Program-made: the position numbers and the translations under genes | Notes under the pieces: model-generated | What the model was told of the DNA's origin: nothing | What the model saw: the letters and a program-made list of their open reading frames with translations, nothing else | Database searches by the model: none | Source of the DNA: Colias croceus | Taxonomy: Eukaryota; Arthropoda; Insecta; Lepidoptera; Pieridae | Length of the DNA: 64,000 nt | Assembly (NCBI RefSeq): GCF_905220415.1 | Contig: NC_059537.1 | Coordinates: 7,819,622 to 7,883,621 of the forward strand | Direction of reading: 5' to 3' | Part shown: positions 38,710 to 49,701 of the stretch, piece by piece | How the letters are laid out: each line of letters starts with the position of its first letter | Numbering within the stretch: the stretch's first letter is position 1

Positions 38710-40717
38710 TCATTAATATTTTGTTTGCTCATTCAGTCTAACTTTATTTAGAATTTCGACAATTTTTTATAAAAAACTATATGTTCTTTGCGTAGGTATG
38801 TATAACACGTTTTATAAAAAGACTGTAAGTGGAACTTTTAATCATCACGATTAAAAAATGCATACAAAAACAACGACAAACCAAACAATCTACGAAAATA
38901 TATATAGTATATAATATCTTAGCACGAGTAAAATAGTTATAATAAAATGATATTAATACAACAACAGCTCGTAACATTACTGTTACCTCGCCCGCAATCG
39001 TAACAGCTGCTTACTCCTTTAAGTACTTCGTCTTGTGGCCGACCACACGCCGCTTGGATCGTATTTCTTAATAATTTTATCTTTCTATCAAACCATGCAA
39101 TGTATGTGTGCTCATTGCCACAGAACTATATTTCGATATAGTTTTGTGCTCATTGCTGTCTGATAAGTATTATGAAAATCTTTATGCACATACAGACTTT
39201 TTATTTCTCTTTGACGTTTTGTAATGCCTTCTACTATCAGAAGCCACTATCTTAAAACAAAACAATTTACTGTTCAGTTGAATCAAATGGATACGTATTA
39301 TTTAAATATATGACTGCACTAACAACTAATAACCATAACAAAGGTAACGGAAGAATAAAGTAATAAATAATGACGCGGTCGTAAATGCATAATTATTATT
39401 GTATGGCTATAAAATTTTAATTGGTCGATTGTTATTACGTATTTTCGTTTACAGCTCAATTGGGAAATGTATGAAACTTATTTTATAATAAAATTTATAC
39501 AGACAAGGGTATTCATACTGAATTAGATTTAGACTTAGAATTTACGAGTTCAAAAATGTAAGACTATCCTAATGAAAAGTACGTTATAGTTTATAATATG
39601 AAGAGATTTATATTAAAGAGACAAATAAAATCCGAATTCAGCTTTGAATGAAAAATCCCCTTTATAAAATGCAACTCGATCACCACGTGTGGTCCTCATT
39701 AAATCCCGTTATTTGTTTAGGATTGAGGCACAAACGCGATATTTTCCAAAAGGTATGCTTTAAAATATTAAGCGAGTATCTCGTTATATTTACGACAAAC
39801 AAATATGTTTTATACCTTCTATACGAAATCACACAAAGATGTATTAAATTGGTGCGTTCGTATTTTATTTTTAAAAAGAAATGAACGGTTCTTTATAATT
39901 AAACATTTATGGGCGCAGTCGCATTGCTCTATCATTCGGACATAAAGAAAATATCCAATAAACAATTGTATGTTTTCCTGTGCGAGTGCGCAAAAATGAA
40001 TGAAAAAAACATGAATAATTATAAACGTCCATAAAATTCAAAGCGTCAAATGTATGTAGGTTTTACAAGTCGACATTTACTACCGCATTGCACGTTGACA
40101 GCGAAAATTTTCATTGCAAATTCTGTCACCGTGCCACATGTACGGAGGCTGCACAAACATCCCTGTTATGGATGTCAAACTTAAACGAACCGAAATCGAC
40201 CCTGCGACGTCGAATAGACATGAACAGTTGGCATAAGGGGTTGCCTGATACTCTATTTTTTTAGCAACCTACCTACGACATGTTTGTACGATTTGAGAAT
40301 GTTAAGTATATTTTTTTTCGAAAAATTGTATGATTAATCTCTTTTATATAAGTATCATTACCGTTAACCGTCAAATACTAGATGTAGACAAGTTATTTGC
40401 AATTTATTAATAGATAGGACAGATAAAGTAAACGATATATTCCTTTATAATAAGATTAGAATTGATATGGATGAAGCAACCCTAAAGCCAGTATAAATCG
40501 AAAGTCTAGACTCAACTATGCTGTAACGAACCGCACTGAAAACATTTCTAAAGAAAACTTTGATGCATGCTCATTTGTAGAAGACACGACGTATTTACAA
40601 AGCCAATGCAAATTTATTATTCCTCATTCACTTAACACGTTAGTCTCTCAGTTTAATTATATATTTTAACGCATATATGTTACATTGTCATAAAATATCA
40701 TAACCAATTTAATACAA
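38710..40717. other. Non-coding spacer
   Basis: AT-rich, no feature recognised. Confidence 0.5.
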
Positions 40718-40900
40718 ACTAGCGGTCCGCCCCGGCTTTGCCCGTGGTACATATTTCGCAATAAAAGTTAGCCTATGTTGGCTATGTTCATTCTCAGGGT
40801 CTAAAAATTGTCTGTGCCAAATTTCATCAAAATCGGTCCAGTAGTTTATGCGTGAAAACCATACATACATATACAAACCTTTCCTCTTTATAATATTATT
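40718..40900 (+). repeat. Short retroelement-derived repeat
   Basis: Head ACTAGCGGTCCGCCCCGGCT, then 'CCAAATTTCATCAAAATCGG', 'TCCAGTAGTTTATGCGTGAA' and a (CATA)n tract, ending 'CTTTCCTCTTTATAATATTA'. An intact-looking short copy in forward orientation. Confidence 0.75.
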
Positions 40901-43900
40901 GTAGAAGTATTAACAAGACCAATATTTGATTATGTCAAAATGAGAGTTTCATTGCGTTAAGTGAACATAGTTAACATCGATAACGCGGTTGTTATGCAAT
41001 TGAGTAGATAACTGATTGCATACAATCAAAATAACTCAGCCATGTATAATATGCAAACAGTGTCCAAGGATAACATGCATAGAAACAGACTTGTTGGATA
41101 TAGATATGGCATATTGATCGAGTCATCGATGCGGCAACAATTTGCCGGTCCGCTCGACTCCGATACCGGTATGCAAATGCTGGCGCTCCTGCCTCCATTT
41201 TCCACTGGGCTGTACTGCCAACTCCATAAAGAAGTTCCTTCAAGGGAAATCGAAAAATCTCAATGCAATTATACATTGGAACTATTTGATTCCAATTTCA
41301 TTTTCGCATCCGCTCTGGTGAAAACTAGTAATATTATAATAATTATGTGTACAATTTATCTACATACGATATTGAACGGAAGTTGGAACGACAGTGATAT
41401 AATTAATATTGAAATGTATTAAACAAATAAATTGATATGCAAATAATGTAAATTGTAAAGACGAAATTTTTCCATAAGTCCGTCAATTCATAGGTCCCAC
41501 GTGAACTAGGGTGCATGCCGGATGTACCGCTGTCGTCGCAGGAAATTGAGAATGCTGCATAAATCCTGATCCTACAAAACAAATTTGATACGATATAATC
41601 CGGATATTGATACGAGACACGACAACGTATATTCTAACAATATCACTGTATTTTTTGTTTGAATTTTATATTATGTTTTAAGGTGGGTATATTAATTTGA
41701 AATAGTAATTTTAATAATTAAATGTTTCTTAATTATTTTGGTTGATGACATTTAAGGTAAATTCAATTTTGCTTAGATAATATGTAGTTTTATTTTGATA
41801 GTAGGTATATAATATTTCTTTTCTTTTTACTTATTACAAGAAGACTTTGGTAGGTACTACCACGTACAATGATACATTTCTTCAGGAAATTATTGTTACA
41901 GATAAATTAAGTTGAATCTTGATGGGGAAATTATTGAAATTCCGTATTAATCGGAACCCCGGTTCGTGAGTCGAATTTGCACTTTGCCGTTTTATATTTA
42001 AACTATAACGCATTCTAGAGCAGGGAATTCCACAAACCGTTTTATTTAAAAGTAAGTTTCATTGATACTACTATCTACTCCTTTTTGTAATATAAAGAAA
42101 TAGGTAGTTTCTTACAATAATAAATAATTAGATCACATATTATGTAAACTCTCTTAGTATTACAACAAACAACATGAAACATGACTCAAGACTTTTTTGC
42201 AGTTCAATATTCTTAACCGAAATGTTTTAGATGTTCTTGTGGTAAAAGCAAGCACATAGAATGTCGGTTGGGTGAAATATTGTCGGGAAAATTTAATACG
42301 TGCAGGTATTCACAGTCACTTCAGTGCCCTTTCGCTGTTATGTTACAAGCTCCTAGTACTCTTTCGTGGCTTGAAAAATGATACAAATATAATTTACGTA
42401 TCGATCAATACTCAATTACTCACACATTATTCAATATACGCAACAAATAATTTTCTAAATCTGTAATACGTTTTTAAAAGGTTCGCTGCGGTAGTGAAAA
42501 AATCTATTGAACAGCAACTGTGATTTGATCAGAAATTCTAATGTGAAAATTGTTCAGCGACGGTTTCCACCTGTTCCCGTGATTAAAGTGCGTTGTTCGC
42601 AAACACTTGGTGCAAACGAAAACGGCGCGGCGCCAAATGTAAATGTTAGCACAAGAAACCTTTTGCGGTACATCCAAAGAAAATTTACACATCGACTTTA
42701 GTAACGTTATTTACATGCTCTCTAAAGCTCTAAAGAGGTACACACTACATCTGACACATCAAAGTAGGTACTGCTTAAAGATCTTCAAAGTAATAAACTC
42801 GCTAGTCGCTACCTACATTACATTAAAATTTAATGATAAACTCTTTTTATACATAATCAGGTACACAAATTAATCACTAAAACCATCAATGCAGGTTTAG
42901 ATATTCACCTAGTAAAATGGTAGCTTTATAAATATTTTTTGGGTGAATTATTTTACATAAATCACATTATTTACATACACCGTTAACGGTTGAACCTGTA
43001 TAACAATATTTCAGCATATCTCTGTAAAATGTTTATAAACTCTTTAAATGTTGCCGCAAATAGCAATGTCTAACTAGTCCAAGTGATTTTATCGACACGG
43101 AATAGAACTAGGTAGAGACCGGGGTACATTAAATTCAATAACACGAGTTAGGGAGTTCGACGCTCGCTCCGAGCGTCCTCAAATAAGTAAAGAACAAAAC
43201 TTTTTAAAAACTCCGCTCAACTTGTACTGTTAGATATGTATAAATATATGCAAGGTAAACTAATGTAAGCGTAAATAACATCATCTAACTGTCTATTGAA
43301 AACAACTTTTTTGTTTTTTAATCGGTTCGTAATGTTATGATTGAAATCGGCATAATAAAATGTAGTACCTACTTGTGAATGCTATTTATTCTTGTTTCTA
43401 TTATGATGAGAGCTATGCATTAAATAAAGGAATATGAACGTTAACAACCTCCTCTGCTCTATAAGTTATATAAGATATTGGTGCAAGTTTTAAGTGTCGT
43501 TATGGCTTGTGCCTCGTGTGGCGGACATCGCATGCATTATTATTCGTCGCGGCTACGCGACAGTTTACTTGTTAGTAGGTTCTCGACTCACCCCTCTGTA
43601 TCGCCTATGACTAAACTAAACTTGTAAGGATTTCGTAGTTTGCTCTCTAATTTTCGCTCAAACGTTAACATACACTTTAACTTGCAGCATCCAGTTAACA
43701 AAACAATGATTTCGCATTAGTTGCTCACCTTCGTGTAGTCAAGTAAAAACAATAGACGTTTACATCGAATGGTTTTTAATGTTATCACCATTCTTATAAA
43801 TTTTATATTGAAAAGACCTTCGGCAGAAATTCTGAAAAACCACTGTAAATTACAATTTTACCTATGTGCTATTTTCATGTAGCAATTGGTCGTTTAGTTC

Positions 43901-45365
43901 AATTTTATAACCATAAAACATCAAAGCTGGATTTGCAACTCCAATATTTTTTTACTTCATTTACGGATAAAAAATTTCGTGTATAATCATGTAGATTTAA
44001 TATCGAACTAGATGTAATTATTTTATGGTTTACTGCGAAAATCTCCAAGTCAGCTTTCTTTAAAACTACCGAAGGCGTGTAATAAATGCAAACTAATTTT
44101 CTGAGGGTCGTTCAGTAGCCGACGGAGGCGGGTTATGCAGGACTGACTCTCATCAAGCAATCATTATGGAGGCGCCATGTTTTTAAAACGGCTTTGGCTA
44201 GCACATGCTTCTGATCCAAATTAATCCTCTACTACAATATTGTTTCATAAAATTAGGATAATCTCTTTTAGGAAAATATTTTTCGTTATATAAGATTCAA
44301 ATTTCAGAGTTTCCAAGGCTGCAACATTAATTATTTTCCCCTCAGGGTCTATGTCGGACCGTGACTTCAGCCGTGATTTTGCATATAATTTTCTTCTCAA
44401 TGAACGGTATCCTCACATTGCTCTTTTAGACTTTGAAGCACACTTATAAATTTATCCGTAGCACTTTAAAAATAAATTGAAAATATGTATGAAGCTAATT
44501 TTTGTACCTAGTAATTTATTCTGCAAAATTAAAATATGAACTTTATGAGGTAGGTTATAGGTACCAATGACTTTCAGTAACGTTAACTTCGTCCATATGT
44601 TTTTACAATCAATATCGATTTTATCCGATTGATTTAAATCAATTTATTAGTTGAAACTATGATTTCGGAAATTGCATATTATAAAGCAAATATGTACACG
44701 TACGTACAATGAACAGCACACACAAAAATAAACAGAGTGCGGTCGATTGGTTAGACAACGGTGCACTTTTCCACGTAATTTAGGGACAGCTATCTCATTT
44801 ATATTGCAAAAACAGATTATTCAACAATATCGCTTACATTTTCATTATAACCGAAAATAAATATAATATTATTTCACACAAACCTTAATAATAACAACAT
44901 GAATCTTTATTTATTAATTATCAAGCTTTTTAGTATTTATTGTTAGGTCTATATTATTTTAAACATCTATAATAATTAATGTTATTTTAAATTAGGTACT
45001 ATTGATTCCAAGGTATTCGTTTCCCCGTAACTTTAAACAAAAGAACCACTTTATCAAAATACCTCACTATAAAGCGTAAGCCTAACACATTCAGGAAAGT
45101 AATAAAAGCACGCATTTCACGTGCAAGTCACGAACGAGATTATTGCGGGTGCGGAACAGCCGAGGATTCCTTTGCTTCGGTTGAACGAACAGATGTTCAA
45201 TTACTTGTCTCCCTGTCATATTGTATCGAACTCTTATTAGAAACAAACACGTCGTAAAAGAATTATAATATTTTATACGGCATTGTTGTTAGCCAAGTTT
45301 GATGGGATACGAAAATGTTACCGAAAAGATACAATTATGCGTGACGATTTTTCTCATACACATAA
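40901..45365. other. Non-coding spacer
   Basis: No exon recognised. GC-richer patches at about 41090-41240, 42550-42630 and 43500-43570 contain open frames without family motifs. A perfect 8-bp stem with a 3-nt loop (GACGCTCG ctc CGAGCGTC) lies at 43159-43177. Confidence 0.45.
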
Positions 45366-45373
45366 TAGATATC
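45366..45373. other. Left target-site duplication TAGATATC
   Basis: Eight bases identical to 49694-49701, immediately outside the left terminal inverted repeat. Confidence 0.9.
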
Positions 45374-45467
45374 CATGGGCGTAGCTAGCCATGGGCAACA
45401 ATAAAAAAATAATATGTAACTAGCAACTGTATGTACCCAAAGTACCATATCCAGGTCTTCGAATCTC

Positions 45468-45508
45468 AAATGCCGGTGGCACGGCCGGCGGCTGTGCCGC
45501 CGGCATTT
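45468..45508. repeat. Inverted repeat (hairpin) at the left edge of the array
   Basis: Arms AAATGCCGGTGGCAC (45468-45482) and GTGCCGCCGGCATTT (45494-45508) are 15 bp with one mismatch and an 11-base GC-rich loop. The right arm runs directly into the first 12-bp array unit, which starts at 45503. Confidence 0.85.
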
Positions 45509-48500
45509 GCGAAGGCATTTGCGAAGGCATTTGCGAAGGCATTTGCGAAGGCATTTGCGAAGGCATTTGCGAAGGCATTTGCGAAGGCATTTGCGAAGGC
45601 ATTTGCGAAGGCATTTGCGAAGGCATTTGCGAAGGCATTTGCGAAGGCATTTGCGAAGGCATTTGCGAAGGCATTTGCGAAGGCATTTGCGAAGGCATTT
45701 GCGAAGGCATTTGCGAAGGCATTTGCGAAGGCATTTGCGGAAGCATTTGCGAAGGCATCTGCGAAGGCATCTGCGAAGGCATCTGCGAAGGCATCTGCGA
45801 AGGCATCTGCGAAGGCATCTGCGAAGGCATCTGCGAAGGCATCTGCGAAGGCATTTGCGAAGGCATTTGCGAAGGCATTTGCGAAGGCATTTGCGAAAGC
45901 ATTTGCGAAGGCCTTTGCGAAGGCGTTTGCGAACGCGTTTGCGAACGCGTTTGCGAACGCGCTTGCGAACGCGCTTGCGAACGCGCTTGCGAACGCGCTT
46001 GCGAACGCGCTTGCGAACGCGCTTGCGAACGCGCTTGCGAACGCGCTTGCGAACGCGCTTGCGAACGCGCTTGCGAACGCGCTTGCGAACGCGCTTGCGA
46101 ACGCGCTTGCGAACGCGCTTGCGAACGCGCTTGCGAACGCGCTTGCGAACGCGCTTGCGAACGCGCTTGCGAACGCGCTTGCGAACGCGACGCGCTTGCG
46201 AACGCGACGCGCTTGCGAACGCGACGCGCTTGCGAACGCGCTTGCGAACGCGCTTGCGAACGCGACGCGCTTGCGAACGCGCTTGCGAACGCGACACGCT
46301 TGCGAACGCGCTTGCGAACGCGACGCGCTTGCGAACGCGCTTGCGAACGCGCTTGCGAACGCGCTTGCGAACGCGACGCGCTTGCGAACGCGACGCGCTT
46401 GCGAACGCGCTTGCGAACGCGCTTGCGAACGTGCTAGCGAATGCGCTTGCGAACGCGCTTGCGAACGCGCTTGCGAACGCGCTTGCGAACGCGCTTGCGA
46501 ACGCGCTTGCGAGCGCGACGCGCTTGCGAACTCGCTTGCGAACGCGCTTGCGAACGCGCTTGCGAACGCATTTGCGAACGCGCTTGCGAACGCGACGCGC
46601 TTGCGAATGCGCTTGCGAACGCGCTTGCGAACGCGACGCGCTTGCGAACGCGCTTGCGAACGCGCTTGCGAACGCGCTTGCGAACGCGCTTGCGAACGCG
46701 CTTGCGAACGCGCTTGCGAACGCGCTTGCGAACGCGCTTGCGAACGAGCTTGCGAACGCGCTTGCGAACGCGCTTGCGAACGCGATGCGCTTGCGAACGC
46801 GCTTGCGAACGCGACGCGCTTGCGAACGCGCTTGCGAACGCGCTTGCGAACGCGCTTGCGAACGCGCTTGCGAACGCGACGCGCTTGCGAACGCGATGCG
46901 CTTGCGAACGCGCTTGCGAACGCGATGCGCTTGCGAACGCGCTTGCGAACGCGACGCGCTTGCGAACGCGACGCGCTTGCGAACGCGCTTGGGAACGCGA
47001 CGCGCTTGTGAACGCGCTTGCGAACGCGACGCGCTTGCGAACGCGCTTGCGAACGCGCTTGCGAACGCGCTTGCGAACGCGCTTGCGAACGCGCTTGCGA
47101 ACGCGCTTGCGAACACGACGCGCTTGTGAACGCGCTTGCGAACGCGCTTGCGAACGCGACGCGCTTGCGAACGCGCTTGCGAACGCGACGCGCTTGCGAA
47201 CGCGCTTGCGAACGCGCTTGCGAACGCGCTTGCGAACGCGCTTGCGAACGCGCTTGCGAACGCGCTTGCGAACGCGCTTGCGAACGCGACGCGCTTGCGA
47301 ACGCGACGCGCTTGCGAACGCGCTTGCGAACGCGACGCGCTTGCGAACGCGCTTGCGAACGCGAAGCGCTTGCGAACGCGCTTGCGAACGCGCTTGCGAA
47401 CGCGCTTGCGAACGCGCTTGTGAACGCGCTTGCGAACGCGCTTGCGAACGCGCTTGCGAACGCGCTTGCGAACGCGCTTGCGAACGTGCTTGCGAATGCG
47501 CTTGCGAACGCGCTTGCGAACGCGCTTGCGAACGCGCTTGCGAACGCGCTTGCGAACGCGCTTGCGAGCGCGACGCGCTTGCGAACTCGCTTGCGAACGC
47601 GCTTGCGAACGCGCTTGCGAACGCATTTGCGAACGCGCTTGCGAACGCGACGCGCTTGCGAATGCGCTTGCGAACGCGCTTGCGAACGCGACGCGCTTGC
47701 GAACGCGCTTGCGAACGCGCTTGCGAACGCGCTTGCGAACGCGCTTGCGAACGCGCTTGCGAACGCGCTTGCGAACGAGCTTGCGAACGCGCTTGCGAAC
47801 GCGCTTGCGAACGCGATGCGCTTGCGAACGCGCTTGCGAACGCGCTTGCGAACGCGCTTGCGAACGCGCTTGCGAACGCGCTTGCGAACACGACGCGCTT
47901 GTGAACGCGCTTGCGAACGCGCTTGCGAACGCGACGCGCTTGCGAACGCGCTTGCGAACGCGAAGCGCTTGCGAACGCGCTTGCGAACGCGCTTGCGAAC
48001 GCGCTTGCGAACGCGCTTGCGAACGCGCTTGTGAACGCGCTTGCGAACGCGCTTGCGAACGCGCTTGCGAACGCGCTTGCGAACGCGCTTGCGAACGCGC
48101 TTGCGAACGCGCTTGCGAACGCGCTTGCGAACACGACGCGCTTGTGAACGCGCTTGCGAACGCGCTTGCGAACGCGACGCGCTTGCGAACGCGCTTGCGA
48201 ACGCGATGCGCTTGCGAACGCGCTTGCGAACGCGACGCGCTTGCGAACGCGACGCGCTTGCGAACGCGCTTGTGAACGCGACGCGCTTGTGAACGCGCTT
48301 GCGAACGCGACGCGCTTGCGAACGAGCTTGCGAACGCGCTTGCGAACGCGCTTGCGAACGCGATGCGCTTGCGAACGCGCTTGCGAACGCGACGCGCTTG
48401 CGAACGCGCTTGCGAACGCGCTTGCGAACGCGCTTGCGAACGCGCTTGCGAACGCGACGCGCTTGCGAACGCGATGCGCTTGCGAACGCGCTTGCGAACG

Positions 48501-49106
48501 CGATGCGCTTGCGAACGCGCTTGCGAACGCGACGCGCTTGCGAACGCGACGCGCTTGCGAACGCGCTTGTGAACGCGACGCGCTTGTGAACGCGCTTGCG
48601 AACGCGACGCGCTTGCGAACGCGCTTGCGAACGCGCTTGCGAACGCGCTTGCGAACGCGCTTGCGAACACGACGCGCTTGTGAACGCGCTTGCGAACGCG
48701 CTTGCGAACGCGACGCGCTTGCGAACGCGCTTGCGAACGCGACGCGCTTGCGAACGCGCTTGCGAACGCGCTTGCGAACGCGCTTGCGAACGCGCTTGCG
48801 AACGCGCTTGCGAACGCGCTTGCGAACACGACGCGCTTGTGAACGCGCTTGCGAACGCGCTTGCGAACGCGACGCGCTTGCGAACGCGCTTGCGAACGCG
48901 AAGCGCTTGCGAACGCGCTTGCGAACGCGCTTGCGAACGCGCTTGCGAACGCGCTTGCGAACGCGCTTGTGAACGCGCTTGCGAACGCGCTTGCGAACGC
49001 GCTTGCGAACGCGCTTGCGAACGCGCTTGCGAACGCGCTTGCGAACGCGCTTGCGAACGCACTTGCGAACGCATTTGCGAACACACTTGCGAACGCATTT
49101 GCGATG
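45503..49106. repeat. 3.6-kb minisatellite of 12-bp and 17-bp units
   Basis: The left block has 19 perfect GCATTTGCGAAG units, one variant and one more standard unit, then eight GCATCTGCGAAG units. A short transition through GCGTTTGCGAAC follows (45923-45958), then 19 perfect GCGCTTGCGAAC units (45959-46186). From there on 12-bp units alternate irregularly with 17-bp units made by an extra ACGCG. The last units drift back to GCATTTGCGA before the array ends. The core unit is 67% GC with three CpGs per 12 bases, in an AT-rich genome. Neither unit contains a stop codon in any of the six frames, so open frames of up to about 1250 codons appear on both strands. They translate to tetrapeptide repeats (ALAN, RLRT, ACER; FASA, VRKR, SQAR) and are not genes. 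Confidence 0.97.
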
Positions 49107-49210
49107 GCATCTTCTTTACCTTGAAAACTTTTTTATAACACTCACTTTATTCTGTGTAATATTTTCTGAAAGTTTTTTTTTCTAAGGCCCATATTTTTTT
49201 GAGTTGTAAC

Positions 49211-49236
49211 TCACGTGACACGTTCTATAGAACGTG
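49211..49236. repeat. Two abutting perfect palindromes in the hAT-like right end
   Basis: TCACGTGA (49211-49218) is followed directly by CACGTTCTATAGAACGTG (49219-49236), an 18-bp perfect palindrome. They lie in the subterminal part of the element, where hAT transposases are known to bind short motifs; any such role here is inference. Confidence 0.7.
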
Positions 49237-49647
49237 AAACGTAAAAAAAAAGTGAAATTGGATAAGATAGTGGGGTAACTAACTGTACTACACTCATTTT
49301 TCTTACAGTTCATGTAACATAGAAGCCTCAGCTATTTTCTTTTTTCGTGTGTAATTCGTTATTCGAATTATTCTTATTCAAAACACCTTATTGTTCACCT
49401 ACCACATCACGAAATAGATCCAAAATGTGTCCCTATCTCCAGCCGTTTGGTCGCTGGGCGTATGAAAATTATTTGTTAATCAATCATTGTAGAGGTAAAT
49501 AATACTAATGTTTTGGTCTCATTTTCTGTATCGACTGTCGACTTTCGAGAATCGAGTGTGAATTTTCTTATGGATATTAAGCTTAGTAGTTAGTACCTGG
49601 ATAATTCAATTTTTAGATTTGGTTAGGTACCTTCCAGGTCAAAGCCT

Positions 49648-49669
49648 GGGTGGGGCAAGCGCCCCACCC
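49648..49669. repeat. GC-rich hairpin next to the right terminal repeat
   Basis: GGGTGGGGC (49648-49656) and GCCCCACCC (49661-49669) form a perfect 9-bp stem with loop AAGC, 12 bases inside the right terminal inverted repeat. Confidence 0.8.
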
Positions 49670-49693
49670 TGCCCCACCGTGGCTACGCCCATG

Positions 49694-49701
49694 TAGATAT
49701 C
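49694..49701. other. Right target-site duplication TAGATATC
   Basis: Identical to 45366-45373, immediately outside the right terminal inverted repeat. Confidence 0.9.

Larger units (their letters stand above)
45374..49693. mobile_element. Non-autonomous hAT-like DNA transposon filled by a minisatellite
   Basis: The two ends carry a perfect 12-bp inverted repeat: CATGGGCGTAGC at 45374-45385 and GCTACGCCCATG at 49682-49693. They are flanked by identical 8-bp duplications TAGATATC (45366-45373 and 49694-49701). Eight-base duplications with termini beginning CA are characteristic of the hAT superfamily. P-type elements also make 8-bp duplications, so the class is a strong inference. The element is 4320 bp: 129 bp of left end, a 3.6-kb tandem array, and 587 bp of right end containing palindromes and a GC-rich hairpin. 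No transposase-like ORF is present, so it would depend on a transposase supplied elsewhere. Identical target duplications and termini indicate an uninterrupted insertion. Confidence 0.88.

Noticed and set aside
41042..41422. 126-codon plus-strand open frame
   Set aside because: No motif, no codon bias beyond a short GC-rich patch, and an equally long frame on the opposite strand.
45503..49106. Possible CRISPR array or telomeric/centromeric satellite
   Set aside because: There are no unique spacers, the units are 12 or 17 bp, they are enclosed by transposon ends and the host is an insect. The unit is not TTAGG.
45335..49110. Very long open frames on both strands (up to about 1250 codons)
   Set aside because: They lie in the 12/17-bp minisatellite and are open only because neither unit has a stop in any frame. 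They translate to tetrapeptide repeats, and all six frames are equally open.
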